Source: an uncultured Bacilli bacterium
Lineage (GTDB): Bacteria; Bacillota_I; Bacilli_A; RF39; UBA660
Assembly: GCA_947629935.1 (NCBI GenBank)
Contig: CANRFQ010000011.1
Span: 1 to 43,353 of the forward strand
DNA length: 43,353 nt
Reading direction: 5' to 3'
Shown in pieces: positions 15,601 through 22,045 of this stretch. Below the pieces are notes generated by a model that was not told the origin of the DNA, did not search any database, and saw nothing but the letters and a program-made list of their open reading frames with translations. Position numbers and translations under genes: made by a program. The first letter of the stretch is position 1; every line of letters begins with the position of its first letter.

Positions 15601-15654
15601 TTTAACGATAATTTGGATAAAATATTAATTATCCGTATGACAATAAAATATAAT

Positions 15655-15678
15655 ATTATTCCGAAAATGGCATAAAAT
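15655..15678 (+). promoter_or_regulatory. Upstream operator copy (degenerate)
   Basis: ATTATTCCGAAAATGGCATAA repeats the operator inside the promoter, with changes in the right arm that weaken the palindrome. The start is 34 bases upstream of the second copy, about three helical turns, so both copies face the same side of the DNA. Confidence 0.6.
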
Positions 15679-15681
15679 ATA

Positions 15682-15710
15682 TTGACGCATTATTCCGAAA
15701 ACGGTATAAT
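15682..15710 (+). promoter_or_regulatory. Fic-OLD operon promoter with embedded palindromic operator
   Basis: TTGACG (15682-15687), a 17-base spacer and perfect TATAAT (15705-15710) make a near-consensus promoter. A palindrome covers 15689-15710: arms ATTATTCCG and CGGTATAAT, one mismatch, around AAAA. It fills the spacer and the -10, so a bound regulator would shut the promoter. The HTH domain of the Fic protein is the obvious candidate. An AGAGGTGAT ribosome-binding site follows. Confidence 0.8.
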
Positions 15711-15731
15711 TCGTATATAGAGGTGATAACT

Positions 15732-16031
15732 ATGCAAATTAAAGATGTGAAAGATGTTATTGATATTACTAAAGACATTAAAGATCTAACTGCTCAAAAG
15801 AAAAATCCAACAAGAGAAGGTATGGTAAAAGTAATCAAAAGTGTAAGGCACCATTTACTGTTGGAAACAGAAGTATATGAAAGTTCATTATGTGCCATTA
15901 ATAGAAGTTCAAAAGTAAATATTGATAATATTGATAATAACATCTTATACGAAAAACTTGATGATTATAAAACTATATGCTTTGGTTATCTTCTAAATAA
16001 GTATGGTAAAGAACATTATAAAAGAATATAA
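15732..16031 (+). CDS. Unknown 99-residue protein, first gene of the Fic-OLD operon
   Basis: I chose the ATG at 15732 because AGAGGTGAT lies at correct spacing; a GTG three codons upstream would lie inside that site. The 99-residue product is soluble, charged and probably all-helical (KDVKDVIDITKDIKDLTAQ, then a basic KVIKSVRHHLLLETEVYESSL helix). There is no recognised motif, signal peptide or membrane helix. It is 15 bases ahead of the Fic gene, so the two are translated together. Small proteins in this position are often antitoxins or adaptors, but the Fic protein carries its own inhibitory helix, so the role is open. Confidence 0.75.
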   Translation: MQIKDVKDVIDITKDIKDLTAQKKNPTREGMVKVIKSVRHHLLLETEVYESSLCAINRSSKVNIDNIDNNILYEKLDDYKTICFGYLLNKYGKEHYKRI

Positions 16032-16046
16032 TTTGGAGGTGTAAAC

Positions 16047-16973
16047 ATGAAATTTATGTCAATAAAAGAAGCAAGTGAAAAATGGAATATTAGTGAAAGA
16101 AGAATAAGACAATTGATTCAAGATGGAAGAATTATAGGTGCTGAAAAAATAGGTACTGCGTGGAATATTCCTGATGATGCTGGTAAGCCAATTGATAAAA
16201 GAGTTAAAGAAGAAATTGAATTTAAAATAGATTTACCAGAAGATTATTTTAAAGAAGTAGATGAAAAACTTGCCAAATTAAATAATAAAAGGCCATTATC
16301 TAAAGGAGCAACAGAGTCATTACAAAATGCGATTAATCTAGAATGGACATATAATAGTAATGGTATTGAAGGTAATACATTGACGTTAAAAGAAACAAAA
16401 GTAGTATTAGAAGGTATTACTATAGGAGGAAAATCTATAAGAGAACACTTAGAAGCCATAAATCATGAAAATGCTATTGAGTATCTAGAAGAATTAATTG
16501 ATGCTAAAAGTAAAATATCTGAATGGAATATTAAAGGATTACACCAATTAGTTTTAAAAGGTATTGATGATGATAATGCAGGAAGATATAGAAATCATGA
16601 TGTAATTATTAGTGGAGCACAACATAGACCCCCACAATATATAAAAGTTCCAGAACTAATGGAAAAACTAATAATGAATTATGATGAATGGGATAAATAC
16701 CATCCAATAGTGAGAGCAGCATTATTACATGGAGAATTAGTCAAGATTCATCCGTTTATTGATGGAAATGGTAGAACATCTAGATTAATAATGAATATGG
16801 AATTAATGAAAAGCGGATATGTTCCAGTTATTATTAAAAAAGATAATAGATTAAAATATTATGAAGTACTTGATAAGGCGCATACAACAGGAGATTATAC
16901 AGATTTTGTTAAATTAGTAACAGAAGCAGAAAATGAAATGTTAGATAGATATTTAGAAGTATTAGGAGATTAG
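16047..16973 (+). CDS. HTH-Fic family AMP-transferase
   Basis: A 308-residue protein. Residues 1-50 are an excisionase-like helix-turn-helix (IKEASEKWNISERRIRQLIQDGRI...TAWNIP), a DNA-binding module found at the start of many Firmicutes Fic proteins. The Fic domain follows with the complete catalytic loop HPFIDGNGRTSR (235-246, catalytic H235) and a flap region near GRYRNHDVIISG. Upstream, SNGIEG (104-109) matches the inhibitory helix motif [S/T]xxxE[G/N], a class II arrangement with in-cis inhibition. Fic enzymes attach AMP to target-protein hydroxyls. The target here is unknown; the neighbouring nuclease or gyrase-like host proteins are possible. GGAGGTG precedes the ATG. Arg codons are almost all AGA/AGG, unlike the ribosomal genes. 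Confidence 0.95.
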   Translation: MKFMSIKEASEKWNISERRIRQLIQDGRIIGAEKIGTAWNIPDDAGKPIDKRVKEEIEFKIDLPEDYFKEVDEKLAKLNNKRPLSKGATESLQNAINLEWTYNSNGIEGNTLTLKETKVVLEGITIGGKSIREHLEAINHENAIEYLEELIDAKSKISEWNIKGLHQLVLKGIDDDNAGRYRNHDVIISGAQHRPPQYIKVPELMEKLIMNYDEWDKYHPIVRAALLHGELVKIHPFIDGNGRTSRLIMNMELMKSGYVPVIIKKDNRLKYYEVLDKAHTTGDYTDFVKLVTEAENEMLDRYLEVLGD

Positions 16974-16989
16974 TTTTGGAGGTAGTAAA

Positions 16990-18789
16990 ATGAAATTGAT
17001 TAAAATTGAAGCTCAAAATTTTAAGGGAATAGAACATATTGAATTAAACTTAGATAATGCGCCATTTAATAACGTTTTTACATTAGTAGGAATTAACGAG
17101 AGTGGTAAAACAACAATACTAGAAGCAATTAATTCATTTGAATATAATGAAGAAAAGAATTTATCATTAATAAGTAATGCAATATTGCCCTCAAAAGAAA
17201 AAATAATTCCAATAAAAGATAAAATAAACTTTAATGGTTCAATAAAGATAGCTTTTACTTTATTATTAAATGAAAATGATAAAAAAGAATTAAAAGAGTA
17301 CTTGCTAAAGCAGTTTGATTTTGAACTTATAGAAGAAATAGATGTTATAATAACTGAACAGATTTATAATTATAAGAATTCCAATTATGAAAATACTTCA
17401 TACGAATGGAATATGCCATTAAGAGGTAAACCACGAAAAAGTAGAACAAAAAAGATTGTAGATTTAGGAGAAGATGATTGGAAAAAAACAGTAGCATTTA
17501 TAAAAACTAAAATGCCTAAAATTTTATACTTCCCAACGGCATTGTTTGATTTGCCTGATAAAATATATTTAGATCCAATGAATGAGCAAGATTATAAGAG
17601 TAAATTTTATAGTTTGGTTGTACAGGATATATTAGATTCATTAAATGAGCAATTAAAGATTAAAGAGCATTTAGTAAATCGAATAAATTCAGCAAATCCA
17701 ATTGATAAAGATCATGTTAAACAAGTGTGTTTAAGAATAGGAAGAGTTCTTTCTTCAGAAATTTTGAAAACGTGGTCAACAGTATTGACAAAAAAAGCTA
17801 AAGGGATTGCAGTTGACGTTGACAAAGACGAGAAAGGAATATATATTGAATTTAAAATAGAAGGAGAAGATGGATTCTTTCATCTAAGTGATAGATCCCT
17901 AGGTTTTAGATGGTTCTTTGTATTTTTGTTATTAACTCAATTTAGAGGAAAAAGGAAAAATGAAGATAAACATATAATATTCTTATTTGATGAACCAGCT
18001 GCTAATCTTTCTCAAAAAGCCCAAAAGCAACTAATTGAAAGTCTTGAAAAAATAAGTGATAATTGTACGATTATATATACAACGCATAGCCAACACCTAA
18101 TAAATTCGGCATGGCTTGAAGGAGCATATATTGTGACAAATGATGCATATAATGGTGAAGATGAAGATTTTGTTGTGCAAGATACAAATATAAATATTTA
18201 TAGATATAGAGAGTTTGTAAATTTGTTTCCACAAAAGGTTAGCTATTTTCAACCAATATTAGATGTTTTAGAATATGTACCTAATGAATTAGACATGTGT
18301 AATAATGCTATAATACTTGAAGGTAAAAATGACTATTATACATTAAACTATTTTTTTAAAATTATATTAGAGAAAAAAGACCTTATTTTATTGCCTGGTA
18401 TGAGTTGTTCAAACGTTGATAGTCTAATATCGTTGTATAGTGGATGGGGAAGAGAATTTGGTGTTTTACTTGATTCAGATGAAGCCGCTAAATCAAGCAA
18501 AGCAAGATATGAGGAGAAGTTTGGATTTATTGTAAATGATAGAATTATAACTTTAAATGACATTAATGCAAAATGGTCTAACAAAAATATGGAAACCATT
18601 TTGAGTGTAAGCGATAGATTAAAAATACAAAAGGAGTGTTTCCCAGATAGTAAGAATTTTTCAAAAAATATGTATAATAAATCTATACAAGAATTATTGA
18701 TGCGTAATAAAAAGATTGAAGTATCTAATGAAGTTAAAAACACTTTTGAAGATATATATATTGCATTAGTTAATTTAATAAAAAAATGA
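16990..18789 (+). CDS. OLD-family ATPase-TOPRIM nuclease
   Basis: A 599-residue protein of the overcoming-lysogenization-defect family, which links an ABC-type ATPase to a TOPRIM nuclease and acts in phage defence. The ATPase part has Walker A GINESGKT (34-41), a long coil-rich insertion, the signature region LSDRSLGF (299-306), Walker B IIFLFDEP (329-336) and the His switch TTHS (364-367). The TOPRIM part has ILEGKND (E444) and LLDSDEAA (D495, D497), keeping the metal-binding acids. There is no UvrD-like helicase beside it, so it is not a standard Gabija pair. Sixteen bases separate it from fic. Its TGA stop lies at the junction with an IS256 end, so a few C-terminal residues may have been replaced. 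Confidence 0.9.
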   Translation: MKLIKIEAQNFKGIEHIELNLDNAPFNNVFTLVGINESGKTTILEAINSFEYNEEKNLSLISNAILPSKEKIIPIKDKINFNGSIKIAFTLLLNENDKKELKEYLLKQFDFELIEEIDVIITEQIYNYKNSNYENTSYEWNMPLRGKPRKSRTKKIVDLGEDDWKKTVAFIKTKMPKILYFPTALFDLPDKIYLDPMNEQDYKSKFYSLVVQDILDSLNEQLKIKEHLVNRINSANPIDKDHVKQVCLRIGRVLSSEILKTWSTVLTKKAKGIAVDVDKDEKGIYIEFKIEGEDGFFHLSDRSLGFRWFFVFLLLTQFRGKRKNEDKHIIFLFDEPAANLSQKAQKQLIESLEKISDNCTIIYTTHSQHLINSAWLEGAYIVTNDAYNGEDEDFVVQDTNINIYRYREFVNLFPQKVSYFQPILDVLEYVPNELDMCNNAIILEGKNDYYTLNYFFKIILEKKDLILLPGMSCSNVDSLISLYSGWGREFGVLLDSDEAAKSSKARYEEKFGFIVNDRIITLNDINAKWSNKNMETILSVSDRLKIQKECFPDSKNFSKNMYNKSIQELLMRNKKIEVSNEVKNTFEDIYIALVNLIKK

Positions 18790-18830
18790 GTGTGTAAGGA
18801 AATCTGTGTAAATGAAACTTTCCACGATAG

Positions 18831-18858
18831 GAAGTAAGTTAAAACTTGCTTCTTTTTT
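18831..18858 (+). terminator. Terminator downstream of the OLD gene
   Basis: GAAGTAAGT (18831-18839) pairs with ACTTGCTTC (18844-18852), then six T. It lies within the IS remnant yet is placed to end the Fic-OLD transcript. Confidence 0.8.
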
Positions 18859-18899
18859 GTTACTAAAATAATAACATATAAATAATATTTTTCAAAGAG

Positions 18900-19049
18900 C
18901 TAAATTCGACCATCAAACATAATAGATAATTCTGATAGTATTGTTCCCCAATTTCTATATGCTTGATCCCATTTTTTTGTTATGTTTTTAGTAGATAAAT
19001 ATAGACACTTTAATAGGGACATATCTGTTGGAAATACAGACTCTAAAAA
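18900..19049 (-). pseudogene. IS256-family (mutator) transposase, C-terminal fragment
   Basis: The minus strand reads 49 codons and a stop: FLESVFPTDMSLLKCLYLST, a KNITKKWDQAYRNWG segment and an end in MFDGRI. This is the C-terminal tail of IS256/mutator transposases, which typically end with a YRNW motif followed by a short helix and FEGRI/L. The frame is closed by stops immediately upstream (19050 onward), no start codon is present, and the DDE catalytic region is missing, so it cannot be active. Confidence 0.88.
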
Positions 19050-19078
19050 GTAGTTAAAATTGAATCTTAACTACTTTA
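19045..19078 (-). terminator. Terminator after the DUF975 gene
   Basis: AAAGTAGTTAA pairs with TTAACTACTTT around an ATTGAATC-type loop, with U-runs on the minus-strand 3' side. It directly abuts the IS remnant. Confidence 0.85.
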
Positions 19079-19739
19079 TTTTTTTACCTTTAGTTTTTGC
19101 TTTAGCTTTCGTTTTTTGTTTCTTCGGCTCCTTAAGTTCTAACAATTTTAAATAGTATATTTTTTGCGAAATTGTAAAATAAGGAAGTACCCATATAAAT
19201 GCTAAGCCCATTGTACATATTCCTACAAAAAACCATAATAAATAACTAATTAAAAAGTTAAAATAATCCCACTTATAGCCTTTCATCAAATTACAACTCT
19301 TAGCTAGAGCATCAATAGGATTAATAGTCCCATCAACTAAACAATTTTCAGAAAAAGATAAAAAAAGGTACATGATAATTGCCGGAATTAAATATAGCAC
19401 TAAACCTATACTATAGCATAGGCTTAAAATCATTGATAAAACTATAGTTTCAATTATATTATGTTTATAATAATAAAATAAATCTTTTATACTATGCTCT
19501 TGTTTACGAATAATAGCAAGTAAATATTTATTTAAACCAAACGAAAAAGGAATAGTAATTAAGTTATAAAGCATAGCTATTATTGAAACAACATTTTGAT
19601 TCAATCCCTTTAATATATAGTTAAAAACTACTACATAAGCTAGAGATATAACAAAATTAATAATTAAAGCTTTCCATATATCTAAGAACTTCTCTTTCGT
19701 TAAATTCCAAGCTTCTTTCTTGATTAAATTTCTATCCAT
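19071..19739 (-). CDS. DUF975 family membrane protein
   Basis: A 222-residue polytopic membrane protein with about five or six hydrophobic helices (roughly 23-43, 52-66, 95-122, 123-135, 160-180 and 185-200). The N-terminal IKKEAWNLTKEKFLDIWKAL, the C-terminal SCNLMKGYKWDYFNFLISYLLWFF and the PYFTISQKIYYLKLL ending are characteristic of DUF975, a Firmicutes family of unknown function. The tail (about 203-222) is a lysine/alanine-rich cytoplasmic extension. It follows recG by 29 bases on the same strand and may be cotranscribed with it. Confidence 0.88.
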   Translation of the reverse strand: MDRNLIKKEAWNLTKEKFLDIWKALIINFVISLAYVVVFNYILKGLNQNVVSIIAMLYNLITIPFSFGLNKYLLAIIRKQEHSIKDLFYYYKHNIIETIVLSMILSLCYSIGLVLYLIPAIIMYLFLSFSENCLVDGTINPIDALAKSCNLMKGYKWDYFNFLISYLLWFFVGICTMGLAFIWVLPYFTISQKIYYLKLLELKEPKKQKTKAKAKTKGKKIK

Positions 19740-19768
19740 AGTGCCCTCCTTTTTAAATTATAGTACAT

Positions 19769-21757
19769 TTAATCAATAAAATCTATTTTCTTCATAATTT
19801 CGTTATAGAATTTATTAAACATTTTACCTTCTAATAATGATTTTAAATATATATCAGAATCTTTTTTGGCTTGGAGAAGTATTTTATAATCTCTTTGGAC
19901 ATTGGCAATTTTAAAACTCATATCGCCACTTTGCTTAGAGCCAAATAAATCACCCTCGCCTCTTAGTTCAAAATCTTTTTGACTAATATAAAATCCATCG
20001 TTACTTTCTTTTAATACTTGGAGTCTTTCTTTTTCATAATTACTAATTAGATAACAATAACTAGTTAAAGAACTACGACCTACTCTACCTCGCAACTGAT
20101 GTAAGGTGGCTAAACCAAAACGCTCTGCATTAAAAATAATCATCATCGTTGCATTTCCTACATCAATGCCGACCTCTATAACAGTTGTAGAAATTAAAAT
20201 GTTATATTTTTTATTGGCAAAATCTTGCATAATTATTTCTTTATCGGCAGCTTTTTGTTTACCATGTAGAGTTCCTATTTTAACTATCCCTTTAAAAGCT
20301 TTCGTAAACTTTTCTTTTAAAGAATCAACGTTTTCTATTTCCATTTCCTCTGAATCTAAAATGGAAGGAGCAACTACATAAACTTGGTGGCCTGCTTTAA
20401 TTTCTTCTAAAACTTTAAAAAGAACTTCTTTTAATTCGCTTTCTTTTTTTATTTCCGTTATAACTTCTTTGCGACCTTTTGGTTTTGTTTTAATAATGGA
20501 AGTGTCCATATCTCCATATAAAGTTAGAGCATAGGTACGCGGAATTGGGGTAGCACTTAAATAAATAACATCTACTTTCTGGCCCTTGTTTTGTAAATTA
20601 TTACGTTGATTTACACCAAAACGGTGCTGCTCATCGGTAATGACCAAACCTAAATTAGCAAACTCTAGTTCCTCGTTTAAAACCGCATGTGTTCCAATTA
20701 ATATATCGATCTTGTGATTTTTGACATCTTCTAATATTTGTTGTTTTTCACTTTTTTTCATATTACCAATTAATAATTTAATATTTAGAGAATATTTGGA
20801 AAATAAGTTTTTAATATTTTCATAATGTTGTTTGGCTAGGATTTCAGTAGGAACCATTAGGACACTTTGATAATTATCTAAATAATTAGCATACATAGCT
20901 GTAAAAGCCACAATAGTTTTGCCACTACCAACATCTCCTAAAATCAAACGATTCATTCTTTTGGGATGGATAAAATCCTGTAATATATCATCAATAGCGG
21001 TTTGTTGATCGGTAGTTAAAGTAAAGGGCAAATCGTTTATAAATGTTTCGATTAATTGTTTTTGATTAGTACGTTTTAAAAAGTCATGTTCTAAAGAATT
21101 TTTATATTTTAAATAATTTATTTTAAAAGTAAAAATAAATAATTCTTCATATATAAATTTTAATTGCGCCTTCTTGAGTAGTTGCATATTAGTGGGCTTA
21201 TGAATTTCTTTTAGAGCTGAATCTTTAGAAAGAAAGTGGTAAGACTCGCTTAGAGTTTGGGGAATATAATCCGTTATACCTTCATAATTTTTCATAGCTT
21301 CATCTATTAATTTTAAAAATAAATTATTTTTAATTTCTTTTATTAAATGATATTTTGGCTCAATTAATGTATCTACTACTTTTTTCAAACGAATATCACT
21401 AGCGACAAAACTATTAGTTTTGGCATTATATTTACCGGTTAATGTTAAATCCTGTCCTATAGCCAATTGATTTTTTAAAAAGCCTCGATTAAAAAGTGTC
21501 ACGTTAATAATTTTTTCATTAGTAATAAATCGAAATGTTAAACGGTTTAAATTTCTTTTAATGTAGACAACTTTAGGAGTATTTTCTACTTTTCCAACAA
21601 TAGTTAGAACTGAATCTGTATTGGTAAGCTTTTCTGGTTTAAGAATTTGATAGCGATAAGGATAATAATTTATTAAATCATCTATAGTATATATTTCTAA
21701 TTTATGCAAAGCCTCTAAAGTTTTAGGACCTACTCCTTTTAAATTTTCTAGTTCCAT
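19769..21757 (-). CDS. recG: ATP-dependent DNA helicase RecG
   Basis: A branched-DNA helicase that reverses stalled forks and processes recombination intermediates. The 662 residues fit the family (about 680). An N-terminal wedge/OB domain (1-170) begins with the helix-hairpin-helix-like LKGVGPKTLEALHKL. Walker A GDVGSGKT is at 274-281, the DEQH box at 375-378 and the TATP-type motif III is LSATPIPR. The C-terminal helicase half has VIEVGIDV and QLRGRVGRSS, followed by the RecG-specific ending GEGDLFGSKQSG. The ATG at 21757 follows a promoter with TATAAT at 21773-21778. Confidence 0.97.
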   Translation of the reverse strand: MELENLKGVGPKTLEALHKLEIYTIDDLINYYPYRYQILKPEKLTNTDSVLTIVGKVENTPKVVYIKRNLNRLTFRFITNEKIINVTLFNRGFLKNQLAIGQDLTLTGKYNAKTNSFVASDIRLKKVVDTLIEPKYHLIKEIKNNLFLKLIDEAMKNYEGITDYIPQTLSESYHFLSKDSALKEIHKPTNMQLLKKAQLKFIYEELFIFTFKINYLKYKNSLEHDFLKRTNQKQLIETFINDLPFTLTTDQQTAIDDILQDFIHPKRMNRLILGDVGSGKTIVAFTAMYANYLDNYQSVLMVPTEILAKQHYENIKNLFSKYSLNIKLLIGNMKKSEKQQILEDVKNHKIDILIGTHAVLNEELEFANLGLVITDEQHRFGVNQRNNLQNKGQKVDVIYLSATPIPRTYALTLYGDMDTSIIKTKPKGRKEVITEIKKESELKEVLFKVLEEIKAGHQVYVVAPSILDSEEMEIENVDSLKEKFTKAFKGIVKIGTLHGKQKAADKEIIMQDFANKKYNILISTTVIEVGIDVGNATMMIIFNAERFGLATLHQLRGRVGRSSLTSYCYLISNYEKERLQVLKESNDGFYISQKDFELRGEGDLFGSKQSGDMSFKIANVQRDYKILLQAKKDSDIYLKSLLEGKMFNKFYNEIMKKIDFID

Positions 21758-21772
21758 ATTAACACCATATTA

Positions 21773-21801
21773 ATTATATAACACAAACATTTATTTGTCT
21801 A
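21773..21801 (-). promoter_or_regulatory. recG promoter
   Basis: TAGACA (21796-21801) and TATAAT (21773-21778) are 17 bases apart on the minus strand. Confidence 0.6.
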
Positions 21802-21911
21802 ATATTTAGATACTTATATGCTTAGATAATACTTATAAGTTCTATATTTCCTACCTAGTTAATTATTTCTAAAAAATAAACACTTTTTTTAAAAAAATAT
21901 GAAAAAAAGTG

Positions 21912-21940
21912 TTGACAAAAAACACCTTTTCCATTAGTAT
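21912..21940 (+). promoter_or_regulatory. Promoter of the 21946 RNA, within a palindrome
   Basis: TTGACA (21912-21917) and TAGTAT (21935-21940) are 17 bases apart. The -35 is flanked by GTGTT and AACAC, and a larger inverted repeat of AACACTTTTTTT and AAAAAAAGTGTT lies just upstream. These could be protein-binding sites for regulation. No protein gene follows on this strand. Confidence 0.6.
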
Positions 21941-21945
21941 ATAAA

Positions 21946-22045
21946 GCACCAATTCACTTAAAGGCGAATTGGTGCTAGTATCACACTAGCCAACCCCTTT
22001 TTATTCTTTTTGAAGTTGCTCTTCAGGGGGGCAACTTCTTTTTTT
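21946..22045 (+). ncRNA. Candidate small RNA, three hairpins and terminator
   Basis: About 100 nt. Hairpin 1 is a perfect 10-bp stem GCACCAATTC/GAATTGGTGC (21946-21955 with 21966-21975). Hairpin 2 is GCTAGT/ACTAGC (21974-21979 with 21985-21990), sharing two bases with hairpin 1. A pyrimidine-rich linker CAACCCCTTTTTATTC follows. The terminator stem GAAGTTGC/GCAACTTC (22012-22019 with 22031-22038) has a loop with CTTCAGGGGG and a seven-U tail. The linker CCCCT can pair with the loop AGGGG as a pseudoknot. It ends at the 3' end of the PFOR gene on the opposite strand. No known RNA family was recognised. Confidence 0.65.

Larger units (their letters stand above)
18788..19049 (-). mobile_element. 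IS256-family insertion sequence, 3' remnant
   Basis: One end of the element is kept: a terminal sequence beginning GAGTGTGTAAGGAAATCTG at 18788-18806, about 90 bases of noncoding end, and the last 49 transposase codons. The rest is deleted, and at 19050 the sequence passes directly into the terminator of the DUF975 gene. The other end and target duplications cannot be seen, so the exact boundary of the terminal repeat is inferred from the junction with the OLD gene. Confidence 0.75.

Noticed and set aside
15100-15720. CRISPR array or retron msr-msd in the hairpin-rich leader
   Set aside because: Only two repeat units with differing hairpins were found, without regular spacers, and no reverse transcriptase or cas gene is present.
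18348-18743. Minus-strand frame of 131 codons inside the OLD gene
   Set aside because: No start signal; it is antisense to the TOPRIM region, which is clearly coding.
16990-18789. Gabija, PARIS or a retron-OLD system
   Set aside because: No UvrD-like helicase (GajB), no separate DUF4435 TOPRIM gene and no reverse transcriptase lie beside the OLD gene.
22012-22045. PFOR terminator on the minus strand
   Set aside because: The hairpin is followed by A-rich sequence on the minus strand and by seven U on the plus strand, so it belongs to the plus-strand RNA; the 10-bp hairpin at 21946 followed by UUUAUAU may end PFOR instead.
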